The notes beneath the pieces are model-generated. The model saw only the letters and a program-made list of their open reading frames with translations. It was not told the origin of the DNA and made no database searches. Positions 24,961-35,225 of a DNA stretch of 64,000 nt are shown here, in pieces (position 1 is the stretch's first letter; each line of letters opens with the position of its first letter). The stretch comes from Pseudohaliea rubra DSM 19751 (lineage in GTDB: Bacteria; Pseudomonadota; Gammaproteobacteria; Pseudomonadales; Halieaceae). The position numbers were made by a program, and so were the translations under genes. The stretch is taken from assembly GCF_000764025.1 (NCBI RefSeq), contig NZ_KN234745.1, positions 62,001-126,000 of the forward strand, in the 5' to 3' direction.

Positions 24961-25743
24961 GTGCTTTCCATCGTCACTCTCAACGCGAATGGCATACGTG
25001 CCGCTGCCCGAAAGGGTTTCTTTGCGTGGCTCGAGCAGGAACAGCCGGATATCGTCTGCATCCAGGAGACCAAGGCCCAGGAGCACCAGCTGGATGAGAG
25101 CCCGTTCTACCCGTCGGGCTACCACTGCTTCTACAATGACGCCGAGCGCAAGGGCTACAGCGGCACCGCGCTCTACTCGCGGGTGCAGCCGCGCAAGGTC
25201 ATCGACCGGCTCGGCTGGGATCCGGCAGACAGCGAAGGGCGCTACCTTCAGGCGGACTACGACGGCCTGTCGGTGGTGTCTCTCTACCTGCCCTCGGGTT
25301 CCAGCAGCGAGGCCGCGCTGGACAAGAAATACGCCTTCATGGATCGCTTTTATGAACATCTTCGTGGCCTGCGCCGCAAGCGCCGGGAGTTCGTGATCTG
25401 TGCGGACTGGAACATCTGTCACAGGGAAATCGACCTGCGCAACTGGAAAGCCAACCAGAAGAACTCCGGTTTCCTGCCCGAGGAGCGCGCCTGGCTGGAT
25501 CGGGTTTACAGCGAACTGGGCTACCGCGACAGCTTTCGCATCGTGGAGCCCGGCCCGGATCAGTACACCTGGTGGTCGAATCGCGGCCAGGCCTGGGCAA
25601 AAAACGTCGGCTGGCGCCTGGACTACCAGGTGATTACCCCCGGTCTCGCGGATCGGGTCCGTGCTGCATCCATCTACCGGGAGGAACGCTTCTCGGACCA
25701 TGCGCCGCAGACCATGGTTTTCGATCTGGCGCTCGCGTCCTGA
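24961..25743 (+). CDS. xth: Exodeoxyribonuclease III (AP endonuclease)
   Basis: The 260-residue protein of the exonuclease III/APE1 family starts at GTG 24961. Visible residues are the N-terminal N in TLNANGIRAA, the metal glutamate in VCIQETKAQ, the Y/D region YSGTALYSRV, the ADWNICHREIDLRN catalytic D-x-N block and the final SDHAP histidine. It cuts DNA at abasic sites and degrades 3' ends in base-excision repair. It lies six bases after bcp, giving an oxidative-damage pair. Confidence 0.94.
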   Translation: MLSIVTLNANGIRAAARKGFFAWLEQEQPDIVCIQETKAQEHQLDESPFYPSGYHCFYNDAERKGYSGTALYSRVQPRKVIDRLGWDPADSEGRYLQADYDGLSVVSLYLPSGSSSEAALDKKYAFMDRFYEHLRGLRRKRREFVICADWNICHREIDLRNWKANQKNSGFLPEERAWLDRVYSELGYRDSFRIVEPGPDQYTWWSNRGQAWAKNVGWRLDYQVITPGLADRVRAASIYREERFSDHAPQTMVFDLALAS

Positions 25744-25830
25744 GCCCGCTTCGTTTGCCCGGGGAGGCCAAACCCGTTACATTGCCGCGGCGGGAATTCA
25801 CCCTTTGTTTCCAGTGTAAGAAGGACAGCC

Positions 25831-26166
25831 ATGATCCCTTTCATCGCAGCCGCCCACGCCCAGGGCGCAGAGCAGCCGCCCGGTGGCGGCCTGTTTCAGA
25901 TCGTCTTTCTGGTCGGTCTGTTTGCTATCTTCTATTTCATCGCGATCCGGCCTCAGCGCAAGCGTCAGAAGGAGCACCAGGAACTGGTGGGCAGCCTTAC
26001 CAAGGGCGACGAGGTCGTCACCAGCGCGGGCATCCTTGGCCGTATCACCGCCCTGGACGACAATTACATGGTGCTCAACGTGGGCGAAAACACGACGCTC
26101 AAGTTCCAGCGCCTTCACGTGCACGCCAAGCTGCCTAAGGGCACGCTGAAGGCGATCGGCGACTGA
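25831..26166 (+). CDS. yajC: Sec translocon accessory protein YajC
   Basis: This 111-residue protein has one N-terminal transmembrane helix (FQIVFLVGLFAIFYFIAIR) followed by the highly conserved RPQRKRQKEHQELVGSLTKGDEVVTSAGILG region, divided here by its basic turn. YajC binds SecDF at the inner membrane. It normally sits between tgt and secD; here neither is present, and it is flanked by xth and an amino-acid symporter. The start is an ATG behind AAGAAGGA. Confidence 0.92.
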   Translation: MIPFIAAAHAQGAEQPPGGGLFQIVFLVGLFAIFYFIAIRPQRKRQKEHQELVGSLTKGDEVVTSAGILGRITALDDNYMVLNVGENTTLKFQRLHVHAKLPKGTLKAIGD

Positions 26167-26200
26167 CAACGCTGCCTCCTCACCGTACACCGGAACGTCT

Positions 26201-27529
26201 GTGCGCGATCTGATCGTCACCGTCAATGGCCTGGCCTGGGGGCCGGTCATGCTCCTGCTCCTCCTCGGCACGGGCATCTTCCTGACCCTCGGCCTGCGCT
26301 TCGCAACGCTGCGCCGCCTGCCCCGGGCCATCGGCTTGCTGCTGCGCGGGCGCACGGGCACAGGGCAGGGAGACATCTCGCCCTTCAGCGCGCTGATGAC
26401 GTCCCTGTCGGCGACCATCGGCACCGGGAACATCGCCGGCGTCGCGACGGCCCTCGCCCTCGGCGGGCCCGGCGCTCTGTTCTGGATGTGGCTCACGGCT
26501 TTGTTCGGCATGGCCACCAAGTACGCGGAAGCCGTCTGCGCAGTGCGCTTCCGGGAGCAGGATGCCAACGGTAACTACAGCGGCGGCCCCATGTACTACA
26601 TCCGCAACGGTCTCGGCCGGCGCTGGCATTTTCTCGCCTATGCGTTTGCTATCTTCGGCAGCCTTGCGGGTTTCGGGATCGCCAACACGGTGCAGTCGAA
26701 CTCCATTGCCCAGGTGCTGAACGACAGCTACGCGGTGCCTCCGCTGTTCACCGGGCTCGTGCTCATGGTGCTGGTGGGGGCCGTGGTGCTCGGGGGTATC
26801 CAGCGCATTGCCCAGGTGGCCAGTTACCTCGTGCCGATCATGGCCTCGAGCTACTTGCTTATGAGCGTGCTGGTGGTGGTATTTCATATCGATGCAGTGC
26901 CCGGGGCGTTGGTGGAGATCGTTGCGTCGGCCTTCACGGGTTCTGCGGCCACCGGCGGCTTTGCCGGGGCCACGGTCTGGGCCGCGCTGCGTTTCGGGGT
27001 GGCTCGCGGTATCTTCTCCAATGAGGCGGGGCTCGGCAGCGCGCCGATCGCCCACGCGGCTGCGCGCACCGACTCGCCGGTGGAGCAGGGCATGATCGCC
27101 ATGCTCGGGACCTTTATCGACACGTTGGTCGTTTGCACCATGACCGGCCTGGTCATCGTTATCATGGACGTGCTGCCGACCGGTGTGAGCGGTGCGAGCC
27201 TGACGTCCCTGGCTTTCGGCGGGGCCTTCCCGGGCGGGGAGATCATCGTCACCCTTGGGCTTTGTCTCTTCGGCTTTACGACCACCATCGGCTGGTCTTT
27301 CTACGGCGAGCGCTGCGTGGTGTTTCTGGTCGGGGTCCGCGGCGTCCTGCCGTTCCGCCTGCTCTGGGTCCTGGCCCTGCCGGTCGGTACGATGCTGCAG
27401 CTCGATCTCGTCTGGCTCCTCGCCGATACGCTCAATGCCTTCATGGCAATCCCCAACCTCATCGCGCTCCTGCTCCTGGGGCCGCTGGTCTTCCGTATCT
27501 CTTGGGACTACTTCGCCGGGGTGCGCTGA
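26201..27529 (+). CDS. Sodium:amino-acid (alanine/glycine) symporter, AGCS family
   Basis: This 442-residue permease starts at GTG 26201. The family marks are clear: FSALMTSLSATIGTGNIAGVATA cut by its conserved glycines (the ion-binding unwound helix), GPGALFWMWLTALFGMATKYAE, SGGPMYYIRNGLG, and GVARGIFSNEAGLGSAPIAHAAA. It imports alanine or glycine with sodium. It starts 35 bases after yajC. I see no clear terminator after it. Confidence 0.93.
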   Translation: MRDLIVTVNGLAWGPVMLLLLLGTGIFLTLGLRFATLRRLPRAIGLLLRGRTGTGQGDISPFSALMTSLSATIGTGNIAGVATALALGGPGALFWMWLTALFGMATKYAEAVCAVRFREQDANGNYSGGPMYYIRNGLGRRWHFLAYAFAIFGSLAGFGIANTVQSNSIAQVLNDSYAVPPLFTGLVLMVLVGAVVLGGIQRIAQVASYLVPIMASSYLLMSVLVVVFHIDAVPGALVEIVASAFTGSAATGGFAGATVWAALRFGVARGIFSNEAGLGSAPIAHAAARTDSPVEQGMIAMLGTFIDTLVVCTMTGLVIVIMDVLPTGVSGASLTSLAFGGAFPGGEIIVTLGLCLFGFTTTIGWSFYGERCVVFLVGVRGVLPFRLLWVLALPVGTMLQLDLVWLLADTLNAFMAIPNLIALLLLGPLVFRISWDYFAGVR

Positions 27530-27587
27530 GAGCGATCGTCGCCGGTGTTGATCCTGCGCAACGCCGCCCTTCATATCCTGTGCTTTC

Positions 27588-27621
27588 TTTAGGCGTGCGG
27601 CAGCTTTAGGCCTGCGGCAGC
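27588..27621. repeat. Tandem 17-bp duplication upstream of acetyl-CoA hydrolase gene
   Basis: Two adjoining copies of TTTAGGC-S-TGCGGCAGC (27588-27604 and 27605-27621) differ at one base. A third partial TTTGCCGG follows. The repeat lies in the 203-bp gap after the symporter gene. It may be a short slippage product or paired protein-binding sites. Confidence 0.6.
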
Positions 27622-27636
27622 TTTGCCGGGTCGAGT

Positions 27637-27665
27637 ACGGGGTGCGCCGCTCAGTCGCTCCCCGT
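27637..27665. repeat. Hairpin resembling the icd-clpS palindromic element
   Basis: The arms ACGGGG-T-GCG and CGC-T-CCCCGT (27637-27646 and 27656-27665) pair except for one T-T mismatch around a nine-base loop. The segment carries GGTGCGCC followed three bases later by CAGTCGCTCCCCG (27652-27664). Both strings also occur, adjoining, in the first hairpin at 49332-49352. It could be a remnant of the same element. Confidence 0.5.
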
Positions 27666-27732
27666 TCGCAGCCGCCCCGGAAAGACCACTCCGGGCCTTG
27701 CATGCATAGCGATAAAAAAGGGGACACTCGCC

Positions 27733-29868
27733 ATGACCGAGCTGCAGACTTCTCCTGATGCCTGTGTGGATGCCGCGATCGCGGCCGTAGGCAAGGACAT
27801 CCGCCTTGCCGCACCGCTGGGCCTCGGCAAGCCCGTCCAGTTGCTCAATGCTTTCTACCGTCGCGCCGCGGCGGACCGCAGCCTGCGGCTGCACATCTAT
27901 ACGGCGCTGTCGCTGGAGGTGCCGGTCCCGAAAGATCCGGTCGAAAAGGAGCTTGCCGGACCGATCATCGAGCGACTGTTCGGCGATTACGAGGGGCTGG
28001 CCTATCTGGAGGCGCTTCGAGGCGATGGGCTGCCGGAGAACATCACGGTCAGCGAGCTGTACTTCAAAGCCGGTTCCATGAAGGGGCTGGCCAGCGCCCA
28101 GCAGCACTATATCTCGAGCAACTACACGCATATTGCCCGCGATCTCTGCGCCGCCGGAGTCAACGTCCTTCTGCAGCTCGTGGCGGCCCGGGGCAGCGGC
28201 AGCGAGCGACGCCTCAGCCTGTCGTGCAATCCCGATACCGCCATGGACCTCCTCGCGTGCCTGCGCCGGGAACGGCCGGGCAGCTACCTGAGCATTGCTC
28301 AGGTCCATCCGCAGCTGCCTTTCATGACCAACGACGCGGAGGTGTCCCCGGAGACCTTCGACCTTGTGCTCGAGAACCCGGAGCTCGATCGGCAGCTTTT
28401 TGCCGTACCCAACCCGGCGATTCCGTTGACTGACTATGCTACGGCGCTGCATGCCAGCAGCCTGGTGGTAGACGGCGGCACGCTGCAGATCGGTATCGGC
28501 GCCCTGGGCGACGCGGTGGCCCATGCGCTTCTGCTCCGGCACCAACGCAGTGCCGACTACCGTGCGGTGCTCCGTGCGCTCGGGGGCACTGCCAGCGAAG
28601 GCCGTTTTGAACAAGGGCTGTACGTCTCCACAGAGATGTTCGTGAACGGCATGCTCCGGCTTATGGAGGCGGGCATCGTACGTCGTCGCGTTTACGATAA
28701 TCTCGCGCTGCAGGAAGGGCTGAATGCCGGTGTTATCACTGACACCATTGACGAGACCCTTTACGGCTACGCCCGGGATCATGGGCTGCTGCCGCGGGTG
28801 CTGGACGCCGGGGCCCTGGTTCAGGGACAGCATTGGGGGCTGCTCCCGGAGGAGCTCGCCCTGGCCGGCGAAGCGCTCTCCCTTGGCGGTGTCATGCTCG
28901 CCAACGATCTCGATGATGCCGTCACCCGGGCGCAGCTCCTCGACCGCGTCGGCGGGCGCCTGCTACGGCATGGCCGGGTTATCCACGGAGGCTTCTTCCT
29001 CGGGCCGCGGGATTTCTATGCAAAACTTTGCAAGCTGGACGACGAGGCCCGCGACGCTATCGCTATGACCAGCGTGCTGCGCACCAACCAGCTCCTCAGA
29101 GATTACCCCCTGTACTGCGCCCAGCGCCGGGATGCGCGTTTTATCAATACGGGGATGATGGTGAGCCTGAGCGGGGCGGTCACCTCCGATGCCCTTGAGG
29201 ACGGGACTGTGATCAGCGGCGTGGGTGGCCAGTACAACTTCGTCGCGATGGCCCACGACCTGCCCGGCGCGCGTTCCATTCTTTGTATCCGGGCTACCCG
29301 TGGCACAGGTAAAGGCCTGTCTTCCAATATTGTTCCGCACTACGGACACACCACGATCCCCCGGCATCTCCGCGATATCATCGTCACCGAGTACGGTGTG
29401 GCGGATCTGCGCGGGCAGGAGGATGCGGAGGTCATCCGGCGGCTCATCGCCGTCGCCGACAGCCGCTTCCAGGACGAGCTGGCGCAGGCAGCCAAGGCCG
29501 CCGGCAAGCTGCCGGAGCACTACCGGGTACCTGCAGACCGACGGCACAACCTGCCTGACCGCCTCGAGCAGGCCCTGGCCGGCTACTGCCAGGGAGGGCT
29601 CCTGCCGGACTACCCCTTTGGCACGGAGCTGACGGAGGAGGAGCTTACTCTGGCGGCGAGCCTGCGCCGGATCAAAGCCCTGAGCGAGGAACCCGCACAG
29701 TTCCTGGTGCGCTGCGTCCGCGCGCTCCTGCACCACCCGCAACACGAGGAGGCCCGGCACTACCTCGAGCGTATTCACCTCGACCATCCCGAGACCAGTC
29801 GCGAATTTCTGCTCCAGCAGCTGCTGCTGCTGGACCTTGAGGAGCGGGGTTTCCTGCGCGTGGGCTGA
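27733..29868 (+). CDS. Acetyl-CoA hydrolase/transferase family protein
   Basis: This 711-residue protein of the family I CoA-transferase type is related to acetyl-CoA hydrolase, 4-hydroxybutyrate CoA-transferase and succinyl-CoA:acetate CoA-transferase. The C-terminal catalytic half shows GGVGGQYNF-like ISGVGGQYNFVAMAHDLPGARS, GKGLSSNIVPHYGHTTIPRH and the signature TEYGVADLRGQ, with the glutamate that forms the acyl-enzyme. It is longer than the roughly 500-residue standard forms, with an extra C-terminal 150 residues (LPEHYRVPADRR onward) ending in leucine-rich helices. A distinct promoter was not found; the 203-bp gap before it holds repeats. Confidence 0.87.
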   Translation: MTELQTSPDACVDAAIAAVGKDIRLAAPLGLGKPVQLLNAFYRRAAADRSLRLHIYTALSLEVPVPKDPVEKELAGPIIERLFGDYEGLAYLEALRGDGLPENITVSELYFKAGSMKGLASAQQHYISSNYTHIARDLCAAGVNVLLQLVAARGSGSERRLSLSCNPDTAMDLLACLRRERPGSYLSIAQVHPQLPFMTNDAEVSPETFDLVLENPELDRQLFAVPNPAIPLTDYATALHASSLVVDGGTLQIGIGALGDAVAHALLLRHQRSADYRAVLRALGGTASEGRFEQGLYVSTEMFVNGMLRLMEAGIVRRRVYDNLALQEGLNAGVITDTIDETLYGYARDHGLLPRVLDAGALVQGQHWGLLPEELALAGEALSLGGVMLANDLDDAVTRAQLLDRVGGRLLRHGRVIHGGFFLGPRDFYAKLCKLDDEARDAIAMTSVLRTNQLLRDYPLYCAQRRDARFINTGMMVSLSGAVTSDALEDGTVISGVGGQYNFVAMAHDLPGARSILCIRATRGTGKGLSSNIVPHYGHTTIPRHLRDIIVTEYGVADLRGQEDAEVIRRLIAVADSRFQDELAQAAKAAGKLPEHYRVPADRRHNLPDRLEQALAGYCQGGLLPDYPFGTELTEEELTLAASLRRIKALSEEPAQFLVRCVRALLHHPQHEEARHYLERIHLDHPETSREFLLQQLLLLDLEERGFLRVG

Positions 29869-29926
29869 GCGGGCGTTTCTATGCCGAGCCTTCCACGTTG
29901 ATGCATGGGCGCGCTATCCTTGCCGC

Positions 29927-30832
29927 ATGCCTGTGACTCTGGACAACAAGCTCGTCATCGCCATCTCCTCGCGGGCGCTCTTCGATCTTGGCGAGAGCCA
30001 CCAGGTGTTCGAGGATCAGGGCCTTGCGGCGTACTCGGAATACCAGGTCGCCCACGAAGAGGAGCCACTGGCGCCCGGTGAGGCCTTTCCCCTGGTGGAA
30101 AAACTCCTGCGCATCAATCAGCGTCTTGAGGGAGATGCCCGGGTTGAGGTCGTGCTGCTGTCACGCAACAGTGCCGACACGGGCCTGCGGGTGTTCAACT
30201 CGATCCAGCACTACGAGCTGGCGATAAGTCGCGCAGCGTTTTGCGGTGGCGCCAGTCCCTGGCGCTACGTAAACGCCTTCGGTTGTCATCTCTTCCTGTC
30301 GACGGAGCCGGAAGATGTCCGCAACGCGCTGGAGTGCGGAGTTGCCGCCGCCACCCTTGTTTCCTCGCGCGCTGCCAGCGGCGCCGACGACCAGCTACGC
30401 TTCGCCTTTGACGGTGACGCGGTCATCTTTTCCGACGAGGCGGAGCGCGTCTTCAAGCTCGAGGGGCTCGAGGCCTTCACCGCGAGTGAACGGGCTTCGG
30501 CGCGTAAGCCTCTGGAGGGCGGGCCCTTCAAACCTTTCCTGGCGGCGCTGCACGAGCTGCAGCAGGCTTTCCCGCCGGCAGAAGCGCCGATCCGCACGGC
30601 CCTGGTCACGGCGCGCTCTGCGCCGGCGCACGAGCGGGTGATCCATACGCTCCGGGCCTGGAACATCCGCATCGACGAATCCATTTTTCTCGGTGGCCTC
30701 GATAAGGCGGATTTTCTTCGCGCCTATCAGGCCGACGTGTTCTTCGACGATCAGGAAACCTATTGCCGCTCCGCCGGTTCCCATGTGGCGACGGGGCATG
30801 TCCCGCACGGTGTTGCCAACGACCCTCGCTGA
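29927..30832 (+). CDS. Cytosolic 5'-nucleotidase of the NT5C1 type
   Basis: The 301-residue protein starts at ATG 29927, which begins directly with the family's KLVIAISSRALFDLGESH. It also has LLSRNSADTGLRVFNSI, the FDGDAVIFSDEAERVF block with paired acidic residues for magnesium, and LVTARSAPAHERVIHTLR. The family dephosphorylates AMP/IMP and is best known from animals as cytosolic 5'-nucleotidase IA, though bacterial members exist. It lies alone between the CoA-hydrolase gene and cysB. A role in nucleotide salvage is likely. Confidence 0.88.
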   Translation: MPVTLDNKLVIAISSRALFDLGESHQVFEDQGLAAYSEYQVAHEEEPLAPGEAFPLVEKLLRINQRLEGDARVEVVLLSRNSADTGLRVFNSIQHYELAISRAAFCGGASPWRYVNAFGCHLFLSTEPEDVRNALECGVAAATLVSSRAASGADDQLRFAFDGDAVIFSDEAERVFKLEGLEAFTASERASARKPLEGGPFKPFLAALHELQQAFPPAEAPIRTALVTARSAPAHERVIHTLRAWNIRIDESIFLGGLDKADFLRAYQADVFFDDQETYCRSAGSHVATGHVPHGVANDPR

Positions 30833-30870
30833 GTCTTATTACGCGAGGTGCTGGCCTGACACTCGTTTGA

Positions 30871-33257
<2,387 letters not shown>

Positions 33258-33320
33258 GGCCGGGATTGACCCGATGGCTGGACTGAAACTCTGGTTATCT
33301 TCATAAGCTCTTGTTTTGCA

Positions 33321-33349
33321 TTGACTTCCCGGCCCCCGGGGGCTATCGT
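33321..33349 (+). promoter_or_regulatory. Sigma70-type promoter of the propionyl-CoA operon with palindromic spacer
   Basis: TTGACT (33321-33326) and TATCGT (33344-33349) are separated by exactly 17 bases. The spacer contains a perfect 12-bp palindrome GCCCCCGGGGGC (33332-33343) abutting the -10 box. The carboxylase start is 115 bases downstream. The palindrome could be an operator or only GC-rich sequence. Confidence 0.6.
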
Positions 33350-33463
33350 CTTGGCCCCGAAATCCGGGTGTCCCCGTGCCGCGCTGCGTGCCCCCTGACC
33401 GCGCGGCGTACCCCGCGGGCGCCTGCAAGTAACAATAACCCCGCAGCCACGGTGGAGCACGCC

Positions 33464-35194
33464 ATGAGTCAAGCCAAGCAGACGCCCTACGCCAGCCTCG
33501 AGAACCCGTTCGCACCACAGGTGGAACGCACCTTCGAAGTGCCGGGGCAGATCGCTTCGGAGCCCGGACCTTACGAGGAGGCGCTGCGCGCGGGCGCAGC
33601 GCTGCAGGCCCGCCCCTTTGAAGCCGCCGGCGTTCGCAATGTGCAGCGACAGCACCTCAAAAAACGGATGACGGTCTGGGAGCGGATCAAGTTCATCGCC
33701 GACGAGTCGCCGACGGTGTTATACCAGAACTGGGGCCCGAACCTGGATGGCGCCTCGTTGGTAACGGCGCTGATTCGCGTCAGCGGCCGGGACGTCGCCA
33801 TCTACGGTCATGATTTCACCGTGCGCGCCGGCTCCATGGACGCCACCAACGGCAAGAAGCTCGCCCGCCTGTTCGAGCTCGCCGCCAAGCGGCGCATTCC
33901 CCTGGTCGGTCTTAACGATTCTGCCGGCGCCTACATCCCGGCGGGTGTCGGCGGCCTCGACGGTTATGCCGACGCCTTCACTGCGCTGCGAAAGATCAGC
34001 GGCGTGGTACCCAGCATTATGTGCATGTTCGGCTTCAATGCCGGTGGTGGCTCCTATCTCCCGCGCCAAGGTAGTTTCCTCATCCAGCCCAATGACACGT
34101 TCTTCGGGCTTACCGGTCCCGGGGTCGTGAAGTCCGTGCTGGGCGAGGACGTCACGCCGGATGAACTCGGTGGCCCCGGTGTGCACAGCCAGAGCGGCGT
34201 GACCGACTTCGTTGTGCCCGATGAAGTCGCCGCGCTGCGCAAGGTACGGGAACTGCTCAAGTACCTTCCCGGCTGTAACAACGAGCTGGCCCCGCACCAG
34301 CCATCCTCGGACCCGGTGAGCCGCAAGACCTGGGATATCGATATTCTCCTGAAGAAGGCCTTCAACTCGCCGACGGGTTTCAATACGCCGATCGATATCA
34401 GCGTTCTTATCCAGCAGCTTTGCGATCACGGTGATTTTCTCGAGCTCCAGAGCGAGCGCGCCCGCAACACCATCACTGCCCTCGGCCGTATGGGCGGTCA
34501 TGTGATCGGATTCGTCGCCAACAACTCCGCGGTGGCCTCGGGGCAGATCGATATCGACGCCGCCTACAAGAACGCGCGCTTTATTCGGTTCTGCAATCTG
34601 TACAACATTCCGATTATCTTCCTCGAGGACACCACGGGCTTCCTGCCCGGAAAGGAACAGGAAAGCCGCGGTATCGTCCAGGCCGGCCGTGCCATGCTCG
34701 ACGCCATCGTCGATCTGCGCACGCCGCGTTTCCTGGTGCTGGTGCGCAATGCCTTCGGCGGGGCCTACGCGTCTTATAACAACTATCCCACGGGGGCCGA
34801 CTTCGTCGTTGCTCTGCCCACTACGCGGGTGGCCGTCATGGGCCCCGCCGGCGTCGAGTACGTCTACAAGGATGAGTTGCGCAAACTCCGCAGCGCTGTG
34901 CCGGAGCGCCTGGCTGCGGAAACGCGTGCCCAGGAGAGCGCCGGCCTGTCGCCGGCTGAGGCAGAAGACGCTGCCCGGGCCCTGGTCGATGCCTGGGTCA
35001 AAGCCGAGGAGGCCGCGCTGGCACAGCGCTACGAGCGCGAGCTCATGAATCCTAACGAGGCACTGAGCCTCGGCTCCATCTCCCAGATCGTCATGCCCTC
35101 GGAGCTGCGCCAGGTGCTGGCGGAACACATGGACTTCTGCCTCCGTCACTACACGCCCGCGCCGCTGGCTTCCGTGCAGCGCGAATTCCACTGA
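33464..35194 (+). CDS. Acyl-CoA (propionyl-CoA) carboxylase, carboxyltransferase beta subunit
   Basis: The 576-residue protein starts at ATG 33464 ([10 protein letters not shown]) behind GGTGGAG; a longer frame from 33311 begins in the promoter. It is a two-lobed crotonase-fold carboxyltransferase: N-lobe [41 protein letters not shown] divided at its glycines, [16 protein letters not shown] and [13 protein letters not shown]-lobe [26 protein letters not shown] in pieces, [15 protein letters not shown] and [22 protein letters not shown]. It transfers CO2 from biotin to the acyl-CoA. Genes for epimerase and methylmalonyl-CoA mutase downstream indicate propionyl-CoA as substrate. Confidence 0.92.
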   Translation: MSQAKQTPYASLENPFAPQVERTFEVPGQIASEPGPYEEALRAGAALQARPFEAAGVRNVQRQHLKKRMTVWERIKFIADESPTVLYQNWGPNLDGASLVTALIRVSGRDVAIYGHDFTVRAGSMDATNGKKLARLFELAAKRRIPLVGLNDSAGAYIPAGVGGLDGYADAFTALRKISGVVPSIMCMFGFNAGGGSYLPRQGSFLIQPNDTFFGLTGPGVVKSVLGEDVTPDELGGPGVHSQSGVTDFVVPDEVAALRKVRELLKYLPGCNNELAPHQPSSDPVSRKTWDIDILLKKAFNSPTGFNTPIDISVLIQQLCDHGDFLELQSERARNTITALGRMGGHVIGFVANNSAVASGQIDIDAAYKNARFIRFCNLYNIPIIFLEDTTGFLPGKEQESRGIVQAGRAMLDAIVDLRTPRFLVLVRNAFGGAYASYNNYPTGADFVVALPTTRVAVMGPAGVEYVYKDELRKLRSAVPERLAAETRAQESAGLSPAEAEDAARALVDAWVKAEEAALAQRYERELMNPNEALSLGSISQIVMPSELRQVLAEHMDFCLRHYTPAPLASVQREFH

Positions 35195-35225
35195 CCCGGC
35201 GCCCCAGCTACGATAAGGAAATCCC

